A stretch of DNA of 64,000 nucleotides from JAJVID01 sp050247435 (GCA_050247435.1 JBFWUF010000047.1:1-64000); one strand, 5' to 3'. Positions 25,591 to 36,682 are shown, counted from the first letter of the stretch. Numbers and translations: made by a program. Notes: a model not told the origin generated them from the sequence alone.

Positions 25591-26373
25591 ATGTCCACGA
25601 ATTACGAAAACCTGATTGTCGAAATGACCGCGCCTATCGCCCGTGTCACGCTCAACCGCCCTGAACGCCGCAACGCGTTGTCGCTGGTTCTGATGAAGGA
25701 ATTGACGGCGTGTTTGCGAGAGATCGGCGAGTCGAATGAAATACGCGCGGTGATTCTCTCCGCCGCCGGAAGCGTCTTTTCCTCAGGCCACGATCTGAAC
25801 GAGATGCGCGGGCGTTCGATCAGCGATTACCGCCAGATATTTGACGCCTGCGTCGAGATGATGACCGCGATCAAAAACATCCCACAGCCTGTGATCGCCG
25901 AAGTGCAGGGAATGGCGACCGCCGCCGGCTGCCAACTGGTTGCGGCCTGCGACCTGGCCGTCGCTTCAGAAGACGCCAAATTCGCCACGCCCGGCGTCCG
26001 CATCGGATTGTTTTGCTCGACGCCGATGGTCGAGTTGACGCGGGCCATCGGACGCAAACGCGCGTTGGAAATGCTGATGACGGGAACGCCGATTGACGCG
26101 CGCACAGCCGCCGAGTGGGGCCTCATCAACCGCGTCGTACCCGCAAGCACGCTGCGCGAAGAGACGCTCACTCTGGCCGAACAGATCATTGAAGCAAGTC
26201 CTCTGATCGTCGGCATTGGCAAACAGGCTTTTTACGCTCAGATTGATCTGGATCAGGCGAAAGCTTACGACTACACGAAAGAGGTCATGAGTTTGAACGC
26301 AATGGCTCAAGACGCGCAGGAAGGCATCGGGGCATTTTTGGAGAAAAGGAAGCCTTGTTGGAGCGGGCGTTGA
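25591..26373 (+). CDS. enoyl-CoA hydratase/isomerase family protein
   Basis: 260 residues from ATG 25591 behind GGGAGGGAAG. The crotonase fold shows the oxyanion-hole segment SSGHDLNEM and the second conserved site VQGMATAAGCQLVAACDLAVAS, with VGIRIGLF-like CoA-binding region and ARTAAEWGLINRVVP. It most resembles the ECHDC3-like subgroup. It probably acts on acyl-CoA intermediates. Acyl-CoA ligase and thioesterase genes lie 2-4 kb away on the other strand. Confidence 0.88.
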   Translation: MSTNYENLIVEMTAPIARVTLNRPERRNALSLVLMKELTACLREIGESNEIRAVILSAAGSVFSSGHDLNEMRGRSISDYRQIFDACVEMMTAIKNIPQPVIAEVQGMATAAGCQLVAACDLAVASEDAKFATPGVRIGLFCSTPMVELTRAIGRKRALEMLMTGTPIDARTAAEWGLINRVVPASTLREETLTLAEQIIEASPLIVGIGKQAFYAQIDLDQAKAYDYTKEVMSLNAMAQDAQEGIGAFLEKRKPCWSGR

Positions 26374-26385
26374 TCGAACTCATAC

Positions 26386-28317
26386 ATGAATATTCTCTCT
26401 CTTGAAAACGTCAGCAAAACCTACGGCATCAAGCCGCTGTTTGAATCAGTCACGTTCGGTCTGGACGAATCGGACAAGGTCGGAGTGATCGGCGCGAACG
26501 GCAGCGGCAAATCAACACTGTTGCGCGTCATCGCCGGAGAAGAGCAAGCCGACAAGGGCCGCGTGGTCATCGCCAACGAAAAAGTCGTCGCCTGCCTTTC
26601 GCAAAATCCATCATACGATCCTGATCAAACAGTCATCGAAGCCGTCTTCAGCGGCGGCAACGAAGCGCTGCGGCAGAAGCTGGAACTCGTGCGCGAATAC
26701 GAAGAGGTTTGCGCGAAGCTCGCCGAGGCGGGAGGCGCGGACGAAAAGTTGATGACGCGCGTCGCCGATCTGTCTCACGAGCTTGAAACGTCGGGCGCGT
26801 GGCAGCTCGAAACCGAAGCGAAAAACATCCTGGCCCGGCTGGGCGTTTCAGACCTGCGCGCGCGAATGAACACGCTGTCCGGCGGCCAGCGCAAACGCGT
26901 AGCCCTGGCTCACAGCCTGATTATCAAACCCGACCTGCTGATCCTGGACGAACCGACCAATCACCTTGACGCCGAAACGGTCGAGTGGCTGGAACGTTAT
27001 CTGGCCGAATTCAAAGGCGCGCTGCTGCTGGTCACTCACGACCGGTATTTTCTCGACCGCGTCACCAACCGCATCCTCGAAATTGATCGAGGGCGCGTGC
27101 AGACCTTCACGGGCAATTACGGCGACTACCTGGAAAAGAAACAGGAGCAGGAGGAACGGCAGGTCGTCGAAGCGCAGAAATTGAAACAACTGGCGCGGGG
27201 CGAGCTTGAATGGCTGCGGCGCGGCCCCAAAGCGCGCACGACGAAAGCCAAAGCCCGCATTGACCGCGCTAACGAATTGATCCAGCAATCGCGCCACGCC
27301 GCGAGCGAAATCGCCAGCAAGAGATCGCTCGACATCGCGTTTGAATCGTCGCGGCTTGGAGGGAAGATTCTGAGACTGCAAGGCATCAGCAAAAGCTACG
27401 GCGACCGCGTGATCGTCAAAGACTTCAGCTACCAGTTCAAACGCGGAGACCGCATAGGCGTCATCGGCCCGAACGGCGCGGGCAAAACCACGCTGATCGA
27501 AATCATAGCCGGGCGGATCGAGCCAGACGCGGGCGAAATCGAAATCGGCAAGACGGTCGCCATCGGCTATTACGATCAGGAGAACCGCGAATTCGACGAA
27601 TCGCAGCGCCTGATTGATTACATCAAAGACGTGGCCGAACGCATCCAGACGGTTGACGGCGGTTGGATCACCGCCAGCCAGATGCTCGACCGATTCCTCT
27701 TTCCGCCCGCGATGCAGTACCAGCCGATAGCCACGCTGTCCGGCGGCGAACGGCGCAGGCTCTACCTGCTCAGAATCCTGATGGGCGCGCCGAACCTGCT
27801 GCTGCTCGACGAAATCACGAACGATCTGGACATCGCGACGCTCTCTGCGCTCGAAGATTACCTGGAGACTTTCCCCGGCTGCCTGATCGTCGTCAGCCAC
27901 GACCGCTACTTCCTCGACCGCACGGTTGATTACATCTTCAGGTTCGAGAGTGAAGGCCGGATTCGAGAATATCCCGGCGATTACTCAGCGTTCATCGAAA
28001 TCCGCGACCGCGAAAACGCTGAAAGAGCGTTGGACGAGACGGTTGTGAGGGCATCAGCCAGACAGCGCGAAGAGAGCAAGCCCGCTCAGGATTCATCGGC
28101 GAAGCGCAAATTGTCGTTCAAGGAGAAACGCGAACTGGAAGAATTGGAAGCGCGCATCCCCGCCGCCGAAACGCGCAAGGCGGAGATCGAAAGAGGACTA
28201 GACGTGAATTCGAGCGACCACGTTCTCGTTCAACAGCTTTACGAAGAATTGCAATCGCTCAACGAACAGCTTGATCGTGATTTGAACCGGTGGGCTGAAT
28301 TGGCTGAACTGGCCTGA
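26386..28317 (+). CDS. ABC-F family ATPase (Uup/YdiF-like)
   Basis: 643 residues with two ABC domains and no membrane segments. Domain 1 has GANGSGKST, LSGGQRKRVALA and LLILDEPTNHLD; domain 2 has GPNGAGKTT, LSGGERRRLYLL and LLLLDEITNDLD. The inter-domain linker with charged helix and a C-terminal coiled coil (about 570-640) are typical of Uup/ABC-F proteins, which act on ribosomes or DNA structures. It starts 12 nt after the enoyl-CoA hydratase. Confidence 0.93.
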   Translation: MNILSLENVSKTYGIKPLFESVTFGLDESDKVGVIGANGSGKSTLLRVIAGEEQADKGRVVIANEKVVACLSQNPSYDPDQTVIEAVFSGGNEALRQKLELVREYEEVCAKLAEAGGADEKLMTRVADLSHELETSGAWQLETEAKNILARLGVSDLRARMNTLSGGQRKRVALAHSLIIKPDLLILDEPTNHLDAETVEWLERYLAEFKGALLLVTHDRYFLDRVTNRILEIDRGRVQTFTGNYGDYLEKKQEQEERQVVEAQKLKQLARGELEWLRRGPKARTTKAKARIDRANELIQQSRHAASEIASKRSLDIAFESSRLGGKILRLQGISKSYGDRVIVKDFSYQFKRGDRIGVIGPNGAGKTTLIEIIAGRIEPDAGEIEIGKTVAIGYYDQENREFDESQRLIDYIKDVAERIQTVDGGWITASQMLDRFLFPPAMQYQPIATLSGGERRRLYLLRILMGAPNLLLLDEITNDLDIATLSALEDYLETFPGCLIVVSHDRYFLDRTVDYIFRFESEGRIREYPGDYSAFIEIRDRENAERALDETVVRASARQREESKPAQDSSAKRKLSFKEKRELEELEARIPAAETRKAEIERGLDVNSSDHVLVQQLYEELQSLNEQLDRDLNRWAELAELA

Positions 28318-28324
28318 GCTTCTG

Positions 28325-28756
28325 TTATTGATATTCAGCCAACGCCGCGCGGAAATAATCTGGAAGCTCGACCGCGCGCTCGGCGGCGTATTCGACCCAG
28401 GCGTTCACGCTGCGAGCCGAGGCGACAAGCTGATCTGTTCCGTGAACGAATATTCCGTAGCTCATCTCGAAACTTCGCCGCCCGATCCGTTCGACTCGCA
28501 CGCCGATGTCGAGCGTCGTGGGATAGACGACCTGCCGTTTGAAATCGCACGAGGTCGAAACCAGCGCTGGGCCTTCCGCGAGGCCTGCCTGCTTGCCTTT
28601 GAAGCCGGTCTTTCGGATCAGTTCGACGCGGGCCGATTCGCAGTAGGTGAAATAGACCGTGTTGTTGACGTGGCCCTGCGCGTCCATGTCGCCCCAGCGG
28701 ACTTCGATGGTTTTCCAATATTTGAATTGATCGCGGGTGATCGTTGGTTCGGTCAT
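28325..28756 (-). CDS. acyl-CoA thioesterase (4HBT/YbgC-type hotdog)
   Basis: 143 residues. The hotdog-fold motif RWGDMDAQGHVNNTVYFTYCESARVELI carries the Asp and His typical of 4-hydroxybenzoyl-CoA-type thioesterases. It overlaps the stop of the acyl-CoA ligase gene by 4 nt (ATGA), so the two are translated together and may form a synthesis/hydrolysis pair controlling an acyl-CoA pool. Confidence 0.88.
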   Translation of the reverse strand: MTEPTITRDQFKYWKTIEVRWGDMDAQGHVNNTVYFTYCESARVELIRKTGFKGKQAGLAEGPALVSTSCDFKRQVVYPTTLDIGVRVERIGRRSFEMSYGIFVHGTDQLVASARSVNAWVEYAAERAVELPDYFRAALAEYQ

Positions 28757-30396
28757 TGCTTGTTGATGCCCAGTTCCTTTTCGTGCGCCTCGCGGAGCTT
28801 GAATTTTTGAATCTTGCCGGACGCTGTCATCGGGAAATCGCCGACGAATCGGACGTATTTCGGAATCTTGAATCGCGCGATCTTGCCCTGACAGAACTCT
28901 CTCAAATCTTCTTCAGCCGCTTTCGCATCGGGTTTCAACCTGACCGCCGCTGCAACCTCTTCGCCGAAGAATTCGCTCTTCACGGCGTAAACGTAAACGT
29001 CCGACACAGACTCGTGTTGTCGCAACAAATCCTCGATTTCTTTTGGCGAGATGTTCTCGCCGCCGCGAATGATGATGTCTTTGATGCGGCCAGTGATGCG
29101 CACGTAACCGTCGGTATCCATCGCCGCCTGATCGCCGGTGCGCAGCCAGCCTTCATCGTCAATCGCGGCGCGCGTGGCTTCGGGGTTGTTGTAATAACCT
29201 TTCATCACGTTGTAGCCGCGCACGACCAGTTCGCCGGGCTGATTCGGGCCGAGAGTCTCGCGCGTCGCCGGATCAACGATCCTGACCTCCATCTCCGGCA
29301 AGACCACGCCGACAGTTTGCGTGCGGTGTTCGATGGTGTCGTCGCGCGGCGTTTGCGTGATGCCGGGTGAGGCTTCGGTCAGGCCGTAAATGATTGTGAT
29401 CTCGCGCAGGTTCATTTCGCTGATCGCGCGCCGCATCAGAGCTTCGGGGCAGAGAGCGCCGGCCATCACGCCCGTGCGCAGCGACGAAAGATCGAAGCGT
29501 TTGAATTCCGGGTCTTCCATCTCGGCCAGGAACATCGTTGGCACGCCGTAAAGCGACGTGCAGCGTTCGCTCTCGACCGTCTCCAGAACCTTTCGCGCGT
29601 CGAAAGATTCAATCGGGCACAAACATGCGCCGTGCGTGTACGCGCCCAACACTCCGATCACGCAGCCGAAGCAGTGAAACAGCGGCACGCACAGGCACAG
29701 CCGATCCTGCGACGTGTAACCCAGCCCGCGTCCGAGCCAGTAGCCGTTGTTGACGATGTTCCGGCTCGACAGCATCACGCCTTTCGGGAAGCCGGTGGTG
29801 CCCGACGTGTACTGCATGTTGATCACATCATCCAGTCCGACTTCGCGTTCACGCGCGTCTAGCTGGTCTTCGCTGACGCCAGTCGCCATCTCGCGCAATT
29901 TTTCGTAAGGCCTCAAATCATCCGGGCAATTATCGTCATCGCCTCGGCTGATGAAGATCGCGCGCTTCAGCTTGGGCAATTTCGCGTCGCCAACCGCGCC
30001 GATTTCGCGCAGCACACCGACATAATCAACGTCTCTGAATCCGCGAATGGTAATGACTGTGGCCGATTCGCTCTGCCGCAGCAGGTAGTCCATTTCGTGG
30101 GCGCGCAAGCTGGTGTTGACCGTCACCAGAATCGCGCCGATCTTGGCCAGCGCGAATTGCAATACGACCCATTCGGGAACGTTCGCCGCCCACAACGCCA
30201 CACGCTCGCCACGTTCGACGCCGCAAGCCATCAGGCCGCGCGCGATCAATCGGGCTTCGGCTTCAAGCTCGGCGAAGGTCAGCCGCAGGTTGCGATCCGC
30301 GTATACGAGCGCTTCGTTGTCCGGGAGAGTTTCAGCCAGGCGCGTCAGAAGCGCGCCGACTGTGACGTCGCGGTAGGGGGGATGTTGATGGTTCAT
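28753..30396 (-). CDS. AMP-binding fatty-acyl-CoA ligase
   Basis: 547 residues, normal for ANL enzymes. The P-loop YTSGTTGFPKGVM, adenine motif IYGLTEASPG, the hinge TGDQA / GRIKDIIIRGGENISPKEIE and the C-terminal Lys in MTASGKIQK are all present. It activates fatty acids (medium to long chain) to acyl-CoA. It is the first gene of a two-gene unit with the thioesterase. Confidence 0.92.
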   Translation of the reverse strand: MNHQHPPYRDVTVGALLTRLAETLPDNEALVYADRNLRLTFAELEAEARLIARGLMACGVERGERVALWAANVPEWVVLQFALAKIGAILVTVNTSLRAHEMDYLLRQSESATVITIRGFRDVDYVGVLREIGAVGDAKLPKLKRAIFISRGDDDNCPDDLRPYEKLREMATGVSEDQLDAREREVGLDDVINMQYTSGTTGFPKGVMLSSRNIVNNGYWLGRGLGYTSQDRLCLCVPLFHCFGCVIGVLGAYTHGACLCPIESFDARKVLETVESERCTSLYGVPTMFLAEMEDPEFKRFDLSSLRTGVMAGALCPEALMRRAISEMNLREITIIYGLTEASPGITQTPRDDTIEHRTQTVGVVLPEMEVRIVDPATRETLGPNQPGELVVRGYNVMKGYYNNPEATRAAIDDEGWLRTGDQAAMDTDGYVRITGRIKDIIIRGGENISPKEIEDLLRQHESVSDVYVYAVKSEFFGEEVAAAVRLKPDAKAAEEDLREFCQGKIARFKIPKYVRFVGDFPMTASGKIQKFKLREAHEKELGINKQ

Positions 30397-30454
30397 TTGG
30401 AGCCTCGATCAGATTTAGCAAGCACATTTTATGCTTGAACTCTTCACGATGAAA

Positions 30455-32548
30455 TCAATTTGGCAGAAGAAGGTCAAACCGAGTCCCTCTGCCGTCGCTG
30501 ACCGGACTGATGATTTTTACTTCTCCGCCAAGTTCGCCCACGCGCCGCGCGACAATCGCCAGTCCCAGGCCCGTGCCGCGCTGCTTCGTGGTAAAAAACG
30601 GCTCGAAGATTTTCTCCTGCATCGAGAGTGGAACGCCTATGCCGGTGTCCGTGATCGTGATGTTCAAGCGGCCAGCGTCGTTCGACGCGCTTTCGACTTT
30701 CACCTCGCCGCCATCTTTGATCGCTTGAACGGAATTGAGGATCAGGTTGAGCAAAACCTCTTTGAGCGCGGCGGCCTGCTCGCCGTCGAATTTCGGGTCG
30801 GCTTGCAGGTTGACTGAAACCTCGACGGCGCGCTGTTCGGCTTCGGATCGCGCCAGCGCCAGCGCGCTCTCGACGATTTCGCTCAATCTGGCCGGCGATC
30901 CAGCGACAACCGCCGGACGAGAGAAGCTGAGCAGTTGCGAGACGGCTCGATTCAGACGGTCAACCTCGCCGGTGATCAGATCGAGGTCGCGCGCGTATTC
31001 GCGGCTGACCTGTTCATCTTCGCGCATCACCTGGGCAATTGATTTAATCGCGCTGAGCGGGTTTTTGACTTCGTGCGCGACGGTCGCGGCCATCTGCCCG
31101 AGTTGCGCCATGCGTTCGCGGGCGCCAAGCTCGCGCTCGAGCTTCACCTTCTCTTCGAGCAGTTGGCAGTTTTCTATCGCGGCAGCGAGGTGGCCCGCGA
31201 GAACCAATAACACTTCGCGTTTCTCGGTTGTCAGCGATTGCGCGTCGCCTCGCACGACGAGCAACCCCACGACGCGGCCTTCGCGCCACAGCGCGTAACC
31301 CGCGATTGCTTTCAGCCGTTCGAGCGACGAGGTGTCTTCGATTTCGGTCAACTGGCGCTCTTCGGCAATTCGGCAAACTTCCGCCTCTCCATTTTGCGCC
31401 ACGTTTTGTGCGATGCCGCTCGCGATGATTGTGACATCTTTCAACTCCAGCGACTCGCGCAGCCGCCCTTCGGCGAATTCGATGAAATGCCGCAACTCGC
31501 CGTAATTGGCCGACGCGGCGCCGACCTGCGCCACCAGTTCGCGATAGAGTTTGACTTCGCGCGTGAACAATCGCCGCAGGTAATGTTCGGTCACGCGGCG
31601 CAACGGCCCAGCCAGCACGATCACAACCAGGATCAGCAACGCCTCGACCACGTCGGCCCGGATTTCGTAGCGGGCTTCGAGCGCCAGGCTCAGCCTGCGG
31701 ATGCCGTATATGTAAACCATCATCACCAGCGCGGCCAGAATCGCGTAAACGAAGCTTTGCCGGATGACAAGTTCCAGGTAGCGGTAACGGTAAATGAAAT
31801 AGGCGACGATAGCCGTCGGCGCGAGCGAGGAGAGTCTGGCGATCAGATCGAGGTACGGGCCGACTCCCGGCCAGCGCCTCGCGCCGAAAACGTAAGTGAT
31901 CAGGAAGAGCGCGCCGATGACCGCCAGCGATGTTCCGAAAACCTCGAAGAATCGCCGTTCGCGCGCGGCCTCCCACTTGCGCGCCAGCCGCCAGTCAATC
32001 GCCGCGCACTCAGCGAAGATGAACACGAACCAGAGCATGAACGGCAGCAGCAGCGGCGCAAGAGCGACGATTGGCTCGATCGGCGGCTGTTGAGGATCGT
32101 TCCAGAGTTTATTGATGACCCAGGGTAGAACAACCAGCGGAAGATATCCGGCGGCGATCAGGGGTTTGAAAAGTTTTCGCGGCGCGCGCTCGTCGAACCA
32201 TTCCCACACCCGAAAATGCGCGTGGGTCAGGACCGGAGGCAAAAACGCCAGCGCCGTGTAGGCGACGACGTGGGACGCTTTCAACCACCACCAGGCTCCG
32301 CCAACTTCAAGCAGTTCGTGAATCGCCGCCGCGAAATTGCCGAGATGCCACAAGCCGATGCTCAAGCCAAGCGCGAGCAGAGTCCGTTCGGCGCGGCGAA
32401 TGCCGTAACGCCGGTAAAGCATCAGACACAGGTAAAGGTGCAACGCCGCGCCTGTGGCGAATCCTACGAGTTGGAGAATTTGTAACGGTGAAAGGGGTAG
32501 CCACGCGGGAGGGGCGAACCAAAATATCGCTGCTTGGGGCTGAAGCAT
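30455..32548 (-). CDS. multi-spanning membrane sensor histidine kinase with GAF domain
   Basis: About 697 residues from ATG 32548; an in-frame upstream extension only translates an inverted repeat. The N-terminal half has around nine hydrophobic segments (7TM-like, PQAAIFWFAPPAWLPLSPLQILQLVGF...). A GAF-like domain follows (about 350-470), then a HisKA domain with the phospho-acceptor in VAHEVKNPLSAIKSI (His about 491). The HATPase end carries NLILNSVQAI, DTGIGVP, EPFFTTKQRGTGLGLAI. It resembles NtrB-type kinases of PRR/7TM-sensor systems. No response regulator is adjacent; regulators of the NtrC type are encoded at both ends of the window. Confidence 0.87.
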   Translation of the reverse strand: MLQPQAAIFWFAPPAWLPLSPLQILQLVGFATGAALHLYLCLMLYRRYGIRRAERTLLALGLSIGLWHLGNFAAAIHELLEVGGAWWWLKASHVVAYTALAFLPPVLTHAHFRVWEWFDERAPRKLFKPLIAAGYLPLVVLPWVINKLWNDPQQPPIEPIVALAPLLLPFMLWFVFIFAECAAIDWRLARKWEAARERRFFEVFGTSLAVIGALFLITYVFGARRWPGVGPYLDLIARLSSLAPTAIVAYFIYRYRYLELVIRQSFVYAILAALVMMVYIYGIRRLSLALEARYEIRADVVEALLILVVIVLAGPLRRVTEHYLRRLFTREVKLYRELVAQVGAASANYGELRHFIEFAEGRLRESLELKDVTIIASGIAQNVAQNGEAEVCRIAEERQLTEIEDTSSLERLKAIAGYALWREGRVVGLLVVRGDAQSLTTEKREVLLVLAGHLAAAIENCQLLEEKVKLERELGARERMAQLGQMAATVAHEVKNPLSAIKSIAQVMREDEQVSREYARDLDLITGEVDRLNRAVSQLLSFSRPAVVAGSPARLSEIVESALALARSEAEQRAVEVSVNLQADPKFDGEQAAALKEVLLNLILNSVQAIKDGGEVKVESASNDAGRLNITITDTGIGVPLSMQEKIFEPFFTTKQRGTGLGLAIVARRVGELGGEVKIISPVSDGRGTRFDLLLPN

Positions 32549-32561
32549 CGTCGCGGGAAAC

Positions 32562-32639
32562 GATGTTTGTAGTACCGTCTTCAGGCGGAAGCGGCGCCAC
32601 TTGAAGCCGCTTCCGCCTGAAGGCGGTACTACAAACGTC
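32562..32639. repeat. 33-bp inverted repeat between the actin-like and kinase genes
   Basis: Arms 32562-32594 and 32607-32639 pair over 33 bp with two mismatches (core TTCAGGCGGAAGCGG). It fills most of the 99-nt gap between the actin-like gene stop and the kinase start. If read through, the kinase frame would gain a VVPPSGGSG-like extension. Confidence 0.85.
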
Positions 32640-32647
32640 AAAGCCGT

Positions 32648-33700
<1,053 letters not shown>

Positions 33701-33807
33701 TCCTCCAGTATGAAAAGATGTTTGTTCAAACGCTTCGAGGGCGGCCACGGTGGGATTAAGAGCCGTAAGCTCTTCGGCGTCCTTGCCAATTACGCCGCAC
33801 TCGATGA

Positions 33808-35370
33808 TTACTTGTTTCCGGATTCGGTTGATTGGCCGGCGCCGGAAGGTTTCTCGGCGATCTGCGGCTTATCCGCATCGCCAGATCCGACATGCAGCCT
33901 GCGAGTTTTCTCGCGTTGTGAGATGTAACGATCCCGCAGCTTACGCCGCAGAATATCAGGGCTGATGCGCGCTTTTTCAGCGCGTCTTTTAAATTCCTCT
34001 TCCGCCGGCAAGGCCCCTTCCCAAAGTTTGTTGCCAAGCTTCGCCAGCACGTGGTCGTCGTAGGTGAACCCGTAATCGCTCATGCTCGGCGGCTGAATCT
34101 TGTATTTATCTGACAGCCGCATCGCCTCGAATGGGAAATAGCGAACCCAGTCGTGGTGACGGGCGATCAGCATCTTTTCAGGGTCGACCGCGACCAGGCC
34201 GTGCGTGGTGCAGTTCGAGTCATCAATGTTGTACTTGCTGCGCAGCACGGCGGTCAACGCGCGCCCGGAGATGATCTGGGCCTCGGTCACTATCTCGTCG
34301 GATGACGCTCCCTCGAATCTCGACTCGAAGCAGACACCGATGAAGCTCTCATTCAATAAAACATAGGTGTTCTTCGCGTCCGCCCAAAGTGAATCGCCGG
34401 CATGGTTAGCCGCGTGCTCGTCGCGGACGACGCGGTAGATTTCGCCGTAACGGTCGATCAGATAATTGTATGACTTATGGTCGCGGATGTATTCGAGCAA
34501 TGAGGCCGACCGCTTCTGGATCGCCTCGTTGTTGTCCGGGGTGAATGAAACAATGTCGCTCTCGGGAGTGTGATAGACGATGCCGGCGATGTCCTGGCGC
34601 AATTGATCGCCGTCGGTCTCCGAGTCGCGCGGGATCGAGTAATAACTGCGCGGGTGATTTTCAGTCTCATATTTCGTCAGGATGCGGCAGCCGTTGCTGT
34701 ACTTCTCAAACTCGTCGTTGCGCTCGACCAGCCAGACTTTTTCGGGTTTGTAATCGGGAAGGTATTTCGCGGTAAACGCGTCAGCAGGCGTTGGCCCGGA
34801 AGTAGTGACAACGATCGGAGCGCGCCCTCGATTGTACCTCTGCGCCAGATATGAATTGATGTTGCGCGCCGACCAGGTGACGAGCAAATACAAACTAAAA
34901 AGCGTCAATCCGGCGAATACGACTCCGGCGGCGTAAAAAGCGTGACGTGATTGATGAATGAGGAAGAACGCGCGCGCGGAAAGCGGGGCCTGAATCTGTT
35001 GCGCCAGGTGGCGCCGATTGTCCGGCAGAGAAGGGGCCAGGTCGCGCATCTCTTCGAGGATCGCGCTGTAGAACCGCGCTTCGAGAACCCAGTCGTAAAA
35101 GCGCGTGCGTTCGAGGAAACGGAAATGGCGGAGCGAATGCTGCAATTGCGCCTGCCGCTCCGCCTGTTTGGCGAGTGTGTTGTTCAGAAAGCGAAGGCGC
35201 GCCTCGGGGCGGTCGAAAAACATCGCATACCGCTCGACGATCTTTGAATAAAGCTGCGCCGGATCAGCGCCCTTTCTCCTCGTCGCCGCCCGACCGTTAT
35301 TCGTCCGATCGTTATTTGTCCGATCGTTATGTGACGGATGGCTTTGTATGCCGATGATCTCAGTCTTCAA
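33808..35370 (-). CDS. membrane-anchored N-acetylmuramoyl-L-alanine amidase (Amidase_2/PGRP-like)
   Basis: 520 residues. The N-terminal cytoplasmic part contains a 5-residue repeat (NDRTN/NDRTN/NGRAA) and a helical region (about 30-135), then one transmembrane helix (about 147-168) and a periplasmic domain. The domain matches the amidase_2/PGRP pattern IAGIVYHTPESD, YNYLIDRYGEIYRVV and CTTHGLVAVDPE. The usual first zinc His (HHT) reads YHT; the others cannot be assigned with confidence, so activity needs checking. A basic C-terminal tail closes the protein. It precedes the actin-like gene on the same strand. Confidence 0.7.
   Translation of the reverse strand: MKTEIIGIQSHPSHNDRTNNDRTNNGRAATRRKGADPAQLYSKIVERYAMFFDRPEARLRFLNNTLAKQAERQAQLQHSLRHFRFLERTRFYDWVLEARFYSAILEEMRDLAPSLPDNRRHLAQQIQAPLSARAFFLIHQSRHAFYAAGVVFAGLTLFSLYLLVTWSARNINSYLAQRYNRGRAPIVVTTSGPTPADAFTAKYLPDYKPEKVWLVERNDEFEKYSNGCRILTKYETENHPRSYYSIPRDSETDGDQLRQDIAGIVYHTPESDIVSFTPDNNEAIQKRSASLLEYIRDHKSYNYLIDRYGEIYRVVRDEHAANHAGDSLWADAKNTYVLLNESFIGVCFESRFEGASSDEIVTEAQIISGRALTAVLRSKYNIDDSNCTTHGLVAVDPEKMLIARHHDWVRYFPFEAMRLSDKYKIQPPSMSDYGFTYDDHVLAKLGNKLWEGALPAEEEFKRRAEKARISPDILRRKLRDRYISQREKTRRLHVGSGDADKPQIAEKPSGAGQSTESGNK
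35291..35335. repeat. 15-nt tandem repeat in the amidase N-terminus
   Basis: Three copies of a 15-nt unit (CGAYCGTTATTYGTC type) that keep the reading frame and encode a five-residue DRTNN-like repeat in the cytoplasmic N-terminus of the amidase gene. Confidence 0.75.
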
Positions 35371-35443
35371 CTTTCAACTCTTCAACTAGCCTGAAATTAA
35401 ACTGAAGCCCCGCTGGCGATCCTGAAGAATCGTCCAGGCCGGG

Positions 35444-36637
35444 CTATTTGGTCGTGACGATAAAATCCGAAATCACTTTCTTGGATCTGAGTTGACTGCC
35501 GTAACTCATCGCCGCTTCACGTGAAGGGAAACTGCTGACTTGAACACGAAACCAGGCGCCTTTGCCCGGAATATCGGCTCTGACCACGCGTGCCTCAACC
35601 CCTGCCGACCTCAGACGGGTGGCGCGCGCATCAGCCTCTCCTTGATCTTTGAACGAACCGACCTGAACCGTCAAATTGCCTTTGTTCGGAGCGCTCGGCA
35701 GTTGTTGAGTCGCGGGCGGCGCAGGCTTCGACTGTGAATGGCCGTCGCGTCCGGCAGGGATCGGCGGTATGGACACCTGCTTTTGATTGGGGTTGGGATT
35801 TCGCGCAGCGACTGACTCCTGTGGTTTCGGCGTGACGACCGAAGGCGCAGCGTTCACGGAATTATTTGCAACGCTTGGCGCAGGTATCGGAGAAGACGAT
35901 TGAATGGGAGCGCCCGGATTCGGGACCTGGGAATTCGCCGAGGCCAGATTGTTTGCCTGATCTTTGCGCTTGGCGATGAAGTCCCCCAGGAAATAGTAAG
36001 CCAAAAAACACAAGACGCCGAAAACCCCGACTATCAATCCGATCCGCGTAAACACCCCACCGCGATTATTTCCCACAGCCTCTTCCTCGTCAGCGGAGTT
36101 TTCTGGCAAAACCGGCCAACCCATGAATTCCGGCTCAGACGGTTCCGCGTAATCCTGCGTCTGTCGTTGACGCGCCGCGCCTGTCGCGAAGCTGTCAATT
36201 GGAGTTGTGGAAGTCTTTTCGTAAGCAGAGAAATCGTAAACGGGAGTTTGATCCTGACTCGGCGCCACAAAAACATCTTCGAAGATCGGCACAGGCTCCA
36301 CCGTCGTCGAATAATTCGTCTGCGCTTGACCAGGAACGTCCAACACGTCGTCGAAGTCGTCTCCGAGGCGGGTGGCGTAAACATCCTTATCGTAAACATC
36401 CTTATTCTGGCCGAATGGTTGGCTATTTTGACCGAATGGTTGACTGCCCAGAGGCTGACCGCTATTCGAGGGACTATTGCTAGCAAACGGCAGCCGCGCT
36501 GTTTGCCGTTTGCCATTGCTGTCGAATCCAGTTCCCTGATCCAGTCTGACTTCGACGATTGTCGCGCAACGGGCGCAAACGACGCGTGAGGAATCAGCCT
36601 GATTCTCGAACTGACATTTCGGACAAATAACTTTCAT
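35444..36637 (-). CDS. zinc-ribbon and SPOR-domain single-pass protein
   Basis: 397 residues from ATG 36637; an in-frame ATG 15 nt upstream is an alternative. An N-terminal zinc ribbon (CPKCQFEN...CARC, about 5-25) is followed by a long low-complexity, Pro/Gln/Ser-rich stretch. A transmembrane helix (about 212-232) and a C-terminal SPOR domain (last ~80 residues, NLTVQVGSFKDQGEADARATRLRSAG) follow. SPOR domains bind denuded septal peptidoglycan, so the protein is a candidate division or envelope component together with the amidase and actin-like gene downstream. Confidence 0.82.
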   Translation of the reverse strand: MKVICPKCQFENQADSSRVVCARCATIVEVRLDQGTGFDSNGKRQTARLPFASNSPSNSGQPLGSQPFGQNSQPFGQNKDVYDKDVYATRLGDDFDDVLDVPGQAQTNYSTTVEPVPIFEDVFVAPSQDQTPVYDFSAYEKTSTTPIDSFATGAARQRQTQDYAEPSEPEFMGWPVLPENSADEEEAVGNNRGGVFTRIGLIVGVFGVLCFLAYYFLGDFIAKRKDQANNLASANSQVPNPGAPIQSSSPIPAPSVANNSVNAAPSVVTPKPQESVAARNPNPNQKQVSIPPIPAGRDGHSQSKPAPPATQQLPSAPNKGNLTVQVGSFKDQGEADARATRLRSAGVEARVVRADIPGKGAWFRVQVSSFPSREAAMSYGSQLRSKKVISDFIVTTK

Positions 36638-36682
36638 ATAACCCACTTCCATTTTCTGTGGCCGTACGGTCACAAATTGCAA

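Noticed and set aside
26848..27900. 350-residue open frame on the minus strand
   Set aside because: Antisense of the ABC-F gene; no motif.
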